Assembly (NCBI GenBank): GCA_036245525.1
Contig: BTPG01000004.1
Location: 159,698,552 to 159,762,551, forward strand
DNA length: 64,000 nt
Direction of reading: 5' to 3'
DNA from: Semisulcospira habei
Lineage: Eukaryota > Mollusca > Gastropoda > Semisulcospiridae
A program made the position numbers and the translations under genes. The notes below the pieces were generated by a model. It ran no database searches, was not told the origin of the DNA, and worked only from the letters and a program-made list of their open reading frames with translations. Below, piece by piece: positions 1 to 9,233 of the stretch; positions within the stretch are counted from its first letter, which is position 1; every line of letters begins with the position of its first letter.

Positions 1-630
1 CAACAGTTGTAAACAGGAAGCCTGTTCATTTTTTAACCAAATGCGCATGCTCAAACACCGGTGTCACTGTTGACATCTCCCGACAACAGTGGCTGGCGTA
101 TGGCGATATCTGTCGACATTTCCCGACAACAGTAGGCAAAGAGTGAAATAACTAAAAACAGTCCATGGGACTGCCTATGCCACTGTCTCTATAGCACAGG
201 AACAATCAGTACTTCATGACATAATACTTTGTATCATACTTGCACATATTATATACATATCAGAATAAAAACAACTTCAGCTTCATGCAGTTAGACATAA
301 TCCAGTAACAGTCTGCGGACGCAACTGTGGATGATCCATGCCTGCAAGAGGTTTATATTCTCAGGGGTTGCCCAGTCCAATGGCCATCTACCATTAACTA
401 TCTTAACCCATTTAGCCCCAACACACTACAGCAGGAGATGGATCTACCATCATAATTCAAGGGTAGTGCCAGATTAGCTGCATGGGTTCATGAGGATTTC
501 ATGTCCCTTGAGAATTAAATGGGGTGGCTGTCTTGTCTAAACAAAACACCTGAATTCAACTTATTGGGAATTCTGAAAAAAAAAATATTTCTAGGACTGA
601 AGACTGTCACTCAAGCAAAAGTAAACTTAC
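1..630. other. Intron sequence of PPP1R10
   Basis: No gene seen. It contains a copy of a dispersed repeat around 405-500 (acccatttagcccc...ttcaagggtagtgcc) that recurs at 39095-39185. Confidence 0.5.
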
Positions 631-695
631 CCTTCCTTCAAGCATAATTTCCTGCTTCTTGAGTTCGTTAAATGTTTTTGGCCTGTTGACATTTT
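631..695 (-). CDS. PPP1R10: PPP1R10 exon after the PP1-binding segment
   Basis: 65-bp exon, acceptor ttgtgcag, donor gtaagt. It encodes ENVNRPKTFNELKKQEIMLE, matching the VNVNKIKDFGEAAKREIL stretch that directly follows FELDETER in PNUTS. It is joined in phase to exon 1042-1251 and leaves in phase 0; the next exon is outside the window. Confidence 0.9.
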
Positions 696-1041
696 CTGCA
701 CAAAAGACAGAAAAAAATGTTCAAATCTTTCAAAAAACAACATGCAGTTTGCATACTTGTGCATTTGAAAGATGATTTCTAGACTAACACTGTGCAAAAA
801 TTAGCCATCATAACAGAACAACAAATACAGTAGAACCTATTTCAAGCAACCACTATTTCTGCAAGCAAAAGGTGGTCTCAAAAGACGGATGCTCTCTCCT
901 CTCAAGAGAACTCTTGAAGGCCATAAAATGTCACCTGTTATTAAAAAGACAATCATTTAGGTGATCTCTCATGAGGAAGGTCCCTCAAAACTGGTTCTGC
1001 TGAATCATCTAAAATTTCAGAAAAAAACCAAGTGACTGTAC

Positions 1042-1251
1042 CTCTCTCCGTCTCGTCCAGTTCAAAGAAGTAAAACTGCCGAAGATTTGACTCCTCAGCC
1101 CAGCTGACTTTTTTCTTGTTTTTCTTGGTGGAAGTCAAACCTGCAGTGAGAAGTCCCTCTGCCTGATCACTGGCATTTTCTGGGGCTTCACTGGTGGTCT
1201 CTGCTACTTCCATCTTCTTCTCGCCATCAGCATCTCCATCTTGTGTGAATC
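1042..1251 (-). CDS. PPP1R10: PPP1R10 exon: PP1-docking motif
   Basis: 210-bp exon, acceptor caatccag, donor gtacag. It carries the core of PNUTS: KKKVSWAEES, a [KR]VxW motif that binds the hydrophobic groove of the PP1 catalytic subunit, followed by LRQFYFFELDETERG, nearly identical to the vertebrate LREYFYFELDETER segment. The upstream half is acidic and low in conservation. Phase 1 on both sides. Confidence 0.95.
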
Positions 1252-1371
1252 CTGGATTGAACACAACTGTGAATTAGGAAATTGTGCTGTGTTTCATACA
1301 TTATGATGAGATCTGACTTGTCATACAATACTGATGCAGCAAGACCTGCTTTGAGCAAACATCTTTTGTTT

Positions 1372-3838
1372 TAAGAAACAAGAAAGGCAAAGCCCTTATG
1401 GCTCACGTGTATGACCCATCCACATGTCTGACAATAAGGGATGGCTTCTGCACTAACAAAATCCACGTTTTCTCAAAATTTAATCAGTTTCACACATCTA
1501 TGAAACTTCCGTGACCCTTGACCTTTGCAATGAGTCAACTAAATTAGGATACATACTTAGGAAGGTCTTATCATCAGCTACCTTTATGCCAAACTTGATT
1601 GAAAAGTTTGCAAAAATGTTGATAATAACTACAATTATTGGCATTTTATACACATTTGTTAACCTCTTGTGACCCTTGACCTTTTCTGAGAGATCATCCA
1701 AATTAGTATGCATAGATAGGTCTTTCCATCAGGTATCTCTGTAGCAAGTTTGGGTTTGAAGTCGTGAGTAGTATTTGAGAAACAAAAAAGGCAAAGCCAT
1801 TATGGCTCATGTGTATGACTGATTTACATATGTGACATTTGTGACCAAGGGCTGGCTTCTGCAGCAGAAAAATCCAGGTTTTCTGAAAATGTAAGCATTT
1901 TTCACACACCTGAATAGTAACTGAGAAAAAAAATTTCTTGTCAAAATATGGCTATTTTTTACCTATTTCCTGAGCTCTTGTGACCCTTGACCATTCCGAG
2001 AGGTCATCCAAATTAGTATGCATAGATAGGTCTTACCATCAGGTATCTCTGCAGCAAGTTTGGGTTTGAATTTGTGAATAGTATTTGAGAAAAAACATCT
2101 TTTGTCAAAATATGGCGATTTTGGACCAATTTCCTGAGCTCTTGTGACCCTTGACCTTCCAGAGGGATCAACCAAATTAGTATGCATAGAAAGGTCTTAC
2201 CATCAGGTATCTTTGTACCAAGTTTGGGTTTGAAGTTATGACTAGTATTTGAGAACCAAAAAAGGCAAAGTCATTATGGCTCATGTGTATGACCCATTTA
2301 CATGTGTGACCTTTGTGACAAGGGCTGGCTTCTGCAGCAGCAAAATACAGGTTTTCTCAAAATGTAAGCATTTTTCACACACCTGTCAACCCCCTGTGAC
2401 CCTTGACCTTTGTGATGAGTCAACTAAATTAGTATGCATAGGAGGGTCTCATCATCAGCTATCTTTGTACAAAATTTGGTTGAAAAATTTTTAAAATGTG
2501 GAAAATACCTACAATTTTATCAAAAATTGGCATTTTACACACAAGTCAGCCTCTTGTGACCCTTGACCTTTCTGAGGAATCATACAAATTAGTATGCATA
2601 TATAGGTCTTACCATCAGGTATCTCTGTACCAAATTTGAGTTTGAAGTTGTGAATAGTATTTGAGAAAAAACATGTTTTGTCAAAATATGGCAATTTTTT
2701 TACCTATTTCCTGAGCTCTCGTGACCCTTGACCTTTCTGAGGGATCAACCAAATTAGTGTGCATAGAAAGGTCTTCCCATCAGGTACCTCCGTAGCAAGT
2801 TTGGGTATAAAGTTGTGAATAGTACTTGAGAAAAAACATCTTTTGTCAAAATATGGCTATTTCAGACCTATTTCCTGATCCCTTGACTTTTCCGAAGGGT
2901 CATCCAAATTAGTATGCATAGATAGGTCTTATCATCAGGTATTTCTGTAGCAGGTTTGGGTTTGAAGTTGTGAACAGTATTTGAGAAAAAAAACATCTTT
3001 TGTTAAAATATGGCTATTTTTTATGCATTTCCTGAGCTCTTGCGACCCTTGACCTTTCCGAGGGATCAATCAAATTAGTATGCATAGAAAGATCTTACCA
3101 TCAGGTACCTTTGTACCAAGTTTGGGTTTGAAGTTGTGAATAGTATTTAAGAGAAAATAAATTATGTCCAAATATAGCTAATTTGGACATATTTCCTGAT
3201 CCCTTGTGACCTTGACCTTTGTGAGAGGTCATTCAAATTGGTATGTTTAAAAAGGTCATGCCACAAAGTATCCTTGGGCCAAGTTTGAAGATTGTGGCTT
3301 GAATAGTATCCAAGAAAATGCCAATGCTAAAGTTTACCACGGACGATGGCCGACAGCGGACAGACGCCGAATGGACGACCACTGTCCCAAAACATAGACT
3401 CACTTTTCCTTCACACGTGAGCCAAAAACATCTTTAGTAAAAATATGTCTATTTTGGACCTATTTCCTGAGTTCTTGTGACCCTTGACCTTTCTGAGGGA
3501 TCAACCAAATTAGTATGCGTATAAAGGTCTTACGATCAGGTATCTTGCTACCAAGTTCGGGTTTGAAGTTGTGAATAGTATTTGAGAAAAAATAAATTAT
3601 GTCCAGAAATACCTATTTTTGATATATTTCCTGAATGCCTGTGACCTTGACCTTTGTGAGAGGTCATTGAAATTGGTATGTTTAGAAAGGTCTTGCCACA
3701 AAGTATCCTTGGGCCAAGTTTGAAGACTGCAGCTTGAATAGTCTCCAAGAAAATGCCAACGTTAAAGTTTACCACAGACGACGGAAGACTGCGTACCACT
3801 GGCCCAGAACATAGACTCACTTTTGCTTCACACGTGAG
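1372..3838. repeat. Diverged ~180-bp tandem repeat array with CACGTG-containing ends
   Basis: At least eight diverged units, each containing gtgacccttgacctttc, a ccaaattagtatgcatagat segment, taccatcaggtatct, gtttgggtttgaagttgtga and aatagtatttgagaaaaaa. Entry segments resembling aaggcaaagcccttatggctcacgtgt occur at about 1382, 1788 and 2261. Exit segments ending cttcacacgtgagcc occur at about 3408-3423 and 3821-3838. Entry and exit are inverted copies of GGCTCACGTGT, so the array looks like a palindromic-ended element with internal tandem expansion. Confidence 0.75.
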
Positions 3839-3894
3839 CCAAAAAGTGGTCTTAAATGACGTGTAGGAAAGGTAAAAAGTGTCTCACCTGTCTT

Positions 3895-3950
3895 TAATTA
3901 AAGACCATATCATTTAGGTGGCTACAGCCACTTAGATGATGGTCTTTTAT
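3895..3950. repeat. Short hairpin repeat
   Basis: Imperfect palindrome: aagaccatatcatttaggtggct pairs with the following agccacttagatgatggtctt. Related segments with tcattaaagacca and tttaggtggc occur at about 38380-38420, 39385-39410 and 41578-41625. Confidence 0.5.
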
Positions 3951-4200
3951 GACAAGTGATTTCTCATAAAGGTTCTTCTCAGTATTACATGCATCAGCAC
4001 ATACAGCGAAATTGGTTATGACGTGGACACGTCTGTGGCTTCAAAGTCTTTACATCAAATTTGATTGAAAAATATGCAAAAACTTTCATAAAACCTACAA
4101 TTCTAGCCAAAAAAATGGCATTTTTCACACACTTGACCTCTTGTGACCTTAACCTTTCCAAGGGAGCATTCAAATTAACCTTCACCGGATCATGCTTCGG

Positions 4201-4733
4201 ACTACACACAAACGATGATGTGGGTCCTACAGGACCCATATTTTTTAAAGAGCAATATAACTGTTTTTTTCCTGTCCCGATGGTGTGGGTCCTACAAGAA
4301 CCATATTTTTCAAAGAGCAATTTAACTGGTTATCCCTGTCCCGATGATGTGGGTCCTACAGGCCCTTTTTTTTTTTACACTATAGTACACATCACTGAAA
4401 GCATCCTTGTACTTTAAGTCATCATGGCGGAGAGAAAATGGTCTGAAACTTCTGTGTTTCCCCCAGAAACTATGGGTAAAAGTTCAGCATTTCCAAGAAA
4501 CTGAACTGAAACTGGTTGATTTTGCGTGGACTTTGACACCCTTCAAAATTAAAATAAAAAGAAAACAAATAAACAAACGAACAAACAAAGGAAAAATTTG
4601 GGCGAGATGCAATTGTCTCATCTTTGACTCTTCACAAACTGAGGACCAACATCATTCAGACAGAAATATTCACCTTACTCACTCTTTAAAAAGTATGGGT
4701 CCTGCACGACCCACACCATCGTTTGTGTGTAGT
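4201..4733. mobile_element. MITE-like element with ~50-bp terminal inverted repeats
   Basis: The left end begins actacacacaaacgatg and continues tgggtcctacaggaccca then tttttaaagag. The right end (4681-4733) is its reverse complement with few mismatches. About 150 bp inside the left end consists of tandem ~70-bp units repeating gatgtgggtcctacagg. No transposase and no clear target duplication were seen. Non-autonomous DNA transposon is the likely class; family unknown. Confidence 0.6.
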
Positions 4734-5439
4734 AAAAATTTTGACATTGTTTATGTTTGTAGTAAAACTGTTGCCGCTAGGGTTTCACGTGAAAGAAAAA
4801 CAGAAGATAGTGGTAGAAAACCCTTTAAAATAGAAACAAATAACAATTGTTTATGTTTATTTCTCCATCAATTATTAACATATTTTGGTAAAATGTAGTC
4901 TTTTATGAGCTTGAAGCTTGGAGCATATTTTAAATTTCACTGAAATATTTCCAGTAGTTAATGAAATATTTGCAATTAAACACCCTTCTAGGTTAAAATG
5001 CATAGAAAAGTTGTACTATCAGGTATTTCTGTACCAAGTTTGGGTTCAAAGTTTTAAATAGTATTTGGGAAAAAAGTTTTTGGCAAACTATGGCTACTTT
5101 TTCAGCTATATCTGGATCACCCCAAAACCCTTGACCTTTGTGATAGGTCAACTAAATCAGTATGCATCTATCATCAGCTACCTTTGTGCCAGATTTGCTT
5201 GAAAAGTTTGCAAAAACTTTGATAAAATCTACAATTCTATCAAAAATTGTCATTTTTCACATATTTCCTGACCTATTGTGACCCTTGACCTTTCCGCGAG
5301 GTCATCCAAATTAGTATGCTTAGATAGGTCTTGCCATCAGGTATCTCTGAACCAAGTTTGGGTTTTAAGCTGAAAATAATAATTGAGAAAAAAAACATTT
5401 TTTGTCAAAATATGAATTTGTCTCAAAAATGTATTTTTT
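4734..5439. other. Intron with dispersed repeat units
   Basis: No gene. 4980-5110 and 5150-5410 hold further diverged copies of the ~180-bp repeat described at 1372-3838. Confidence 0.55.
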
Positions 5440-6212
5440 CGAAAAATACTTAACGATGGCATTACTATATATGAAAGATACCCTTTAGCCTACTGATTTC
5501 AGCCTAAGCATTTGTTGTGTCCCTTGCACAACTGGGGAGGAGACACCGGGGATCCATGCCTAGGAGCCCTGGGTGGCCTCTCCTTCCCTCCCTATCCGGT
5601 CACGTGTTGGGCGGAAGCCCGCCAGTTTTACTCTTAGCCGACAGGCGGCAAGCGGGGCCAGGAGGGAGGGTCCTCTGAGTAATGCCATCGGTAAGTATTT
5701 TTCAAAAAGATACATTTTAGAGAAAATTCATTTGTTTTCTCAAAACCCTTACCGATGGCATTACTATATGGAAGAATAACGAAAAGGAGGAGGGTGCCAC
5801 CCCCTAACACCCTGCGAGTCATAAGCCCCGAAGGCCCCAAGTGGAGCACACCCGACGATTTCAGCTAAGAGGTACTTAGGGCGCCTCCAGCGCGAGGAGG
5901 GAGTGCCGGGCCACAGAGATGTCCCCCAACAGGACCAGGGAGGCGGACTGGCCGAATAGGTCGCGGAGGTAGAAGCTGACGAAGGTGGAGTCGGCCCGCC
6001 AGCCTACCGCTGCCACAATGTCTTTCACTGAGCAGTTGAGGTCAAACCCCATGCTGGTGGCTACTGCTCACACTTTGTGCACCCTGATATGCAGCCTCTT
6101 ATCGCCGTCAGGGGAGAGGTCTGTATATGTCGACCGAAAGACCCACCGCAGCCAGGACGAAATCGTCTGCGCTGAGAAATCAGGCCTGCCCAGTGATAGG
6201 GGCAGGAAGAGT
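5440..6212 (-). mobile_element. DIRS element remnant: 3' terminal repeat and end of tyrosine recombinase gene
   Basis: 5440-5640 is the inverted counterpart of 25380-25580 (shared cctactgatttcagcctaag, catttgttgtgtccc, ggggaggagacaccgggg). The motif taatgccatcggtaag appears in both orientations at 5685 and 5755. 5880-6212, on the minus strand, encodes the C-terminal part of a DIRS/Ngaro tyrosine recombinase: SAQTISSWLRWVF-type residues, a degraded H-x-x-R region, and STFVSFYLRDL, which includes the expected catalytic Tyr. The frame carries stops. The Polinton begins at 6213, inside this gene, and the recombinase frame resumes at 22822. Confidence 0.75.
6208..6212. repeat. Polinton target-site duplication, left copy (agagt)
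   Basis: The five bases agagt directly abut the first base of the inverted repeat; the same five bases follow the last base at 22822-22826. Polintons usually make 6-bp duplications; only five match here. Confidence 0.7.
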
Positions 6213-6682
6213 AGAGATAGATAAGTAGACAGTTGAAACCCACCTAATCAATAATCAATACATTTATTTGATCCTCTCCGTATTTAGACAAACCCACTCG
6301 ACCAATTACCACCAATACCTTTATTACCTATCCATTTTAGTTCCACTCCAGAAATCATTCAAGCTACGTTTGGGGGAGGGGTAGGCTGGGGCTCTCATAT
6401 TCTCATTTTCAGAATAATTAATTCTAGAATGAGAATATAAGATTTGAAAACCAATCAAATCGATAAATGCCACATCGATCAACTAATTATTGTAATCAAC
6501 TAGCCATTTAGACAAACCCATCGCCACCCAATACACCCAATAACTTTATTAACTAGCCATTTTAGTTCCACTCCAGAAATCATTCAAAGCAACGATTTTT
6601 GATCAGCTACCAACCCGCGATTATCATAAGCCAGACCCCCCCCCCCCCCACCTAACCTAAATTATTAATGCTGTCATTGACT
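6213..6682 (+). repeat. Polinton left terminal inverted repeat
   Basis: Pairs with 22357-22821. Inside it an ~80-bp direct repeat occurs twice (from tttagacaaaccca to ccactccagaaatcattcaa, at about 6284-6371 and 6508-6595). A near-perfect palindrome lies at about 6399-6440 (attctcatt...aatgagaat), and a C-run lies near 6637-6650. Confidence 0.92.
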
Positions 6683-6715
6683 TCTTTAAACAAAATTATT
6701 ATATTACGTTTTAAA

Positions 6716-7231
6716 ATGAACCAAGACGAATTACTTCTTCTAAGCGATATCTGTGCTGTAGAGAACAAAGACTTAGACTCTAAAAAACAAAGGCTTATCT
6801 CTGTAGTTGTGTCAGGCAAATCAAAAGCTTTTCTCGGTAAACAATACATGACAGAAGACATAGAATCTCTTACTGCTGATGAGCTAATTAAACTACATTC
6901 TAAATATGAAAATCACATTGCTTCACTAATGACACGTGATTTAAGCCGGTCTCTTGTCTGTCTATATACAAAAGCTGTAAGTCACTTCCTACCTGTTGAT
7001 AGTGACAGCCTTTCACATGATCTAGAAAGCAACCCCATAGTTTCAAGTTCAATAGGTAAATTAGCATGCCTTATGTTTTACAAGTTTGGGAATTACCTTG
7101 CGCCTGCTGTAACCTTACTTGTTACTAGTAGTCATATTGATTTTTCTAAAATAAATTTTAAATTAGAAGAAAATGGACGAGACGACTCCACAACAGAGCC
7201 ATGTCTTGACACAGGTTCAAACAGTGACTAA
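6716..7231 (+). CDS. Polinton conserved protein A (unknown function)
   Basis: 171-residue protein, first of the left-hand gene block. The start at 6716 was chosen because the homologous gene in the second Polinton begins at the matching methionine (58333); an upstream in-frame ATG at 6668 lies in the terminal repeat and has no counterpart. The protein is mostly helical-looking with a conserved LDSKKQRL and GKQYMTEDIESL region and a hydrophobic C-terminal third. No domain recognised. Its last 59 bases overlap the next gene in another frame, an arrangement kept in the second element. Its position beside membrane proteins suggests a structural or virion-associated role, but that is a guess. Confidence 0.75.
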   Translation: MNQDELLLLSDICAVENKDLDSKKQRLISVVVSGKSKAFLGKQYMTEDIESLTADELIKLHSKYENHIASLMTRDLSRSLVCLYTKAVSHFLPVDSDSLSHDLESNPIVSSSIGKLACLMFYKFGNYLAPAVTLLVTSSHIDFSKINFKLEENGRDDSTTEPCLDTGSNSD

Positions 7232-7583
7232 GACTAAAAGCCCAGGTAGAATAGAGGCTGGAAAAAGATTAGCTGAATATAACAGACAAAAGAAATTACA
7301 GCTTCAAGCATTAACAGAAAAGACTGACACACCATCAACAGCACCAGTGTCACTACCGTCACACCCCCCACAAAGTGAGAGACAAACAACTAAACCTGAA
7401 ACTACAAAATATATAGTTGCTGGATTTGTTGTCGGATTTGGTTACGTAGGTTACCAATTATATAAAAAATACAAACCAAACACTCAAACAGTGTCCAAAA
7501 AATCAAACACTCCAAAAACAAAAGAAGAAGTCTCCACATTACCAGCAGTTCCAAAACCTTTGGACCCATTTTACATGCAGTAA
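7173..7583 (+). CDS. Polinton conserved single-pass membrane protein B
   Basis: 136 residues. The N-terminal third is basic and polar (PGRIEAGKRLAEYNRQKKLQ), followed by a Pro/Thr/Ser-rich spacer, a single predicted membrane segment (YIVAGFVVGFGYVGYQLY) near residues 75-93, and a Lys/Pro-rich tail ending in DPFYMQ. It starts within the 3' end of protein A in a different frame. The homologue in the second Polinton is split by a SINE-like insertion. Function unknown. Confidence 0.78.
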   Translation: MDETTPQQSHVLTQVQTVTKTKSPGRIEAGKRLAEYNRQKKLQLQALTEKTDTPSTAPVSLPSHPPQSERQTTKPETTKYIVAGFVVGFGYVGYQLYKKYKPNTQTVSKKSNTPKTKEEVSTLPAVPKPLDPFYMQ

Positions 7584-7619
7584 ATAAATTTATTATTTTA
7601 ATTTTTATGGTATAAGAAA

Positions 7620-7850
7620 ATGAGCGACACAAAGAACTTAATGAACCTTGTCTATCACTCTGCTGTAATAAGTGGACTAGCAGTAGCTTATTCTATGCTG
7701 GGAAAAAGTCTTCTCAAAATGAAATCAGCAGACCTTAGTAAATTAGACTTCGAAGACAGTGCTAAACTAGTAGTTGTTATAACAGCATCGATTGCAACAA
7801 AAGATTTTCTAGTCAAGCAAGGAATTATTCCAGAAAATATTTCTATGTAA
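7620..7850 (+). CDS. Polinton conserved small membrane protein C
   Basis: 76 residues with two hydrophobic stretches (VYHSAVISGLAVAYSML near the N-terminus; KLVVVITASIATKDFLV near residues 49-65). By eye 68 of 76 residues are identical to the second Polinton copy, and the C-terminus KQGIIPEN is invariant. The start is preceded by tataagaaa. The stop codon overlaps an AATAAA-like string and the next ATG follows 8 bases later. Function unknown; a virion or host membrane protein is plausible. Confidence 0.8.
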   Translation: MSDTKNLMNLVYHSAVISGLAVAYSMLGKSLLKMKSADLSKLDFEDSAKLVVVITASIATKDFLVKQGIIPENISM

Positions 7851-7858
7851 ATAAAAAT

Positions 7859-8290
7859 ATGGCAACTATAGCTGTCATGATTGGTGGTGCAGTTATTAAC
7901 GCATTAGCTTTTAGTGGATCAAACTATTTCTTTTCAAAAGTTAGTAAAGAAGAATCAGCAGAAGAAATGAAGCGTCACAATGAGGCATCTGAAAAACTAG
8001 CTCAAGCTCAACAAGATTATGAAAAGCAAAGAATTGAGAAACTTGATTTTATTAATGAAAAACTAAAACTTGAGGGTCATGCACAGCATACATTTTCAAA
8101 TGTTGATGACGCGATCAAAGAATACTATCTTGTTACTGGTGAAGACATGTCTATTCCACAACCAAAACTTAGTGACTACTACCAACCAAGCCCAGAACAA
8201 AGAAATGGAGAAATAATATTTGTTTTAGTAGGAATGACATTAGTATATTTTACAGGAGTTTATATTGCTAAAAAAAATGGCAGACGCTAA
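7859..8290 (+). CDS. Polinton conserved membrane/coiled-coil protein D
   Basis: 143 residues: an N-terminal hydrophobic segment (MATIAVMIGGAVINALAF), a charged helical middle with heptad-like spacing (SAEEMKRHNEASEKLAQAQQ, residues about 32-70), then a C-terminal membrane segment (IIFVLVGMTLVYFTGVYIA) with a basic tail. The last 14 bases overlap the start of integrase. The gene order C-D-integrase and this overlap are conserved in the second element (17-bp overlap). No known family assigned. Confidence 0.8.
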   Translation: MATIAVMIGGAVINALAFSGSNYFFSKVSKEESAEEMKRHNEASEKLAQAQQDYEKQRIEKLDFINEKLKLEGHAQHTFSNVDDAIKEYYLVTGEDMSIPQPKLSDYYQPSPEQRNGEIIFVLVGMTLVYFTGVYIAKKNGRR

Positions 8291-9233
8291 ACTATCAAAA
8301 ATATATTACTCCCCAATTGGCTACTGGAAAGGGAATACTGCAGTAGAAAAATTACATGCTGCTGTGGGTGGAGATGTCAACCAAATAAAACAGTGGCTCA
8401 AAAAACAGGCAATTTGGCAAATATATCTTCCTGCTCCAAGAAAAATAACAAGGCCTCATTTTGAAAACACTATCCCTAATGACACACACCAAATGGACCT
8501 CCTGTTTCTTCCGCATGACACAATAAAAAAGAAACGATACAAGTATGCATTAACTGTTGTTGACATAGCTTCAAGGTATAAGGATGCAGAACCCATAACT
8601 GACAAAAAAGCTGTAACAGTGGCCACTGCATTATCAAAAATATATAGTCGAGGTCCTTTAAAATACCCTAGGCTTGTGCAGGTTGATGATGGGAGTGAAT
8701 TTAAAGGCGCTGTTAATCAATTATTTGCAAAGCATGGCGTACTGGTTAGACGTGGTATTCCAGGCTTGCATAGATCACAGGCAATTGTAGAAAACTTTAA
8801 CAAGCAATTATCGGAGAGACTTTTTAGCTATCAGTATTCTAAGGAACTCATGCATGACGCACGTAACACTGAGTGGGTTAAAAGATTACCGTCTGTAATA
8901 AAAGCAATGAATAATGAGGGTCACCCTAAACCTGTTGATTCTATTAAATTGAAAACAATACCGTCAGAAATAAAAACAACAACAACACCTCCAGACACTA
9001 GCTTGTTTACAAAACAGGTGAGATATTTGTATCAACCAGGTGAAGCTGAAAATGACGTTAGACGTAGGGCAACTGATCCAATTTGGTCTACATCTGTTCA
9101 TAATATAAAAAAAATAGTTCCTTCAGCTAATGCAACAATATATTATCTGTATGAGCCTGCACCAAAGAGGGCATTTGTCAGAGAAGAATTACAGATTATT
9201 CCCACAGATACCGTTACTCATTTCAGTAACTAA
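8277..9233 (+). CDS. INT: Polinton retroviral-type integrase (rve)
   Basis: 318-residue DDE integrase that would insert the element DNA with a short target duplication. Catalytic residues are visible: Asp in HQMDLLFLP (about residue 74), Asp in VQVDDGSEF (about 137) and Glu in AIVENFNKQL (about 172), with 34 residues between the last two. The C-terminal third contains a chromodomain-like or SH3-like small basic region (not firmly recognised). The start at 8277 (MADAKLSKIYY) matches the start in the second copy, rather than an upstream in-frame codon. Its 3' end overlaps the opposing polymerase gene by exactly 45 bp. Confidence 0.95.
   Translation: MADAKLSKIYYSPIGYWKGNTAVEKLHAAVGGDVNQIKQWLKKQAIWQIYLPAPRKITRPHFENTIPNDTHQMDLLFLPHDTIKKKRYKYALTVVDIASRYKDAEPITDKKAVTVATALSKIYSRGPLKYPRLVQVDDGSEFKGAVNQLFAKHGVLVRRGIPGLHRSQAIVENFNKQLSERLFSYQYSKELMHDARNTEWVKRLPSVIKAMNNEGHPKPVDSIKLKTIPSEIKTTTTPPDTSLFTKQVRYLYQPGEAENDVRRRATDPIWSTSVHNIKKIVPSANATIYYLYEPAPKRAFVREELQIIPTDTVTHFSN

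Noticed and set aside
1498..3820. Short repetitive frames (60-97 codons) around 1.5-3.8 kb
   Set aside because: They are translations of the ~180-bp repeat units and recur with every unit.
4407..4898. 163-codon plus-strand frame
   Set aside because: Crosses the MITE-like right end and AT-rich sequence; composition typical of noncoding DNA.
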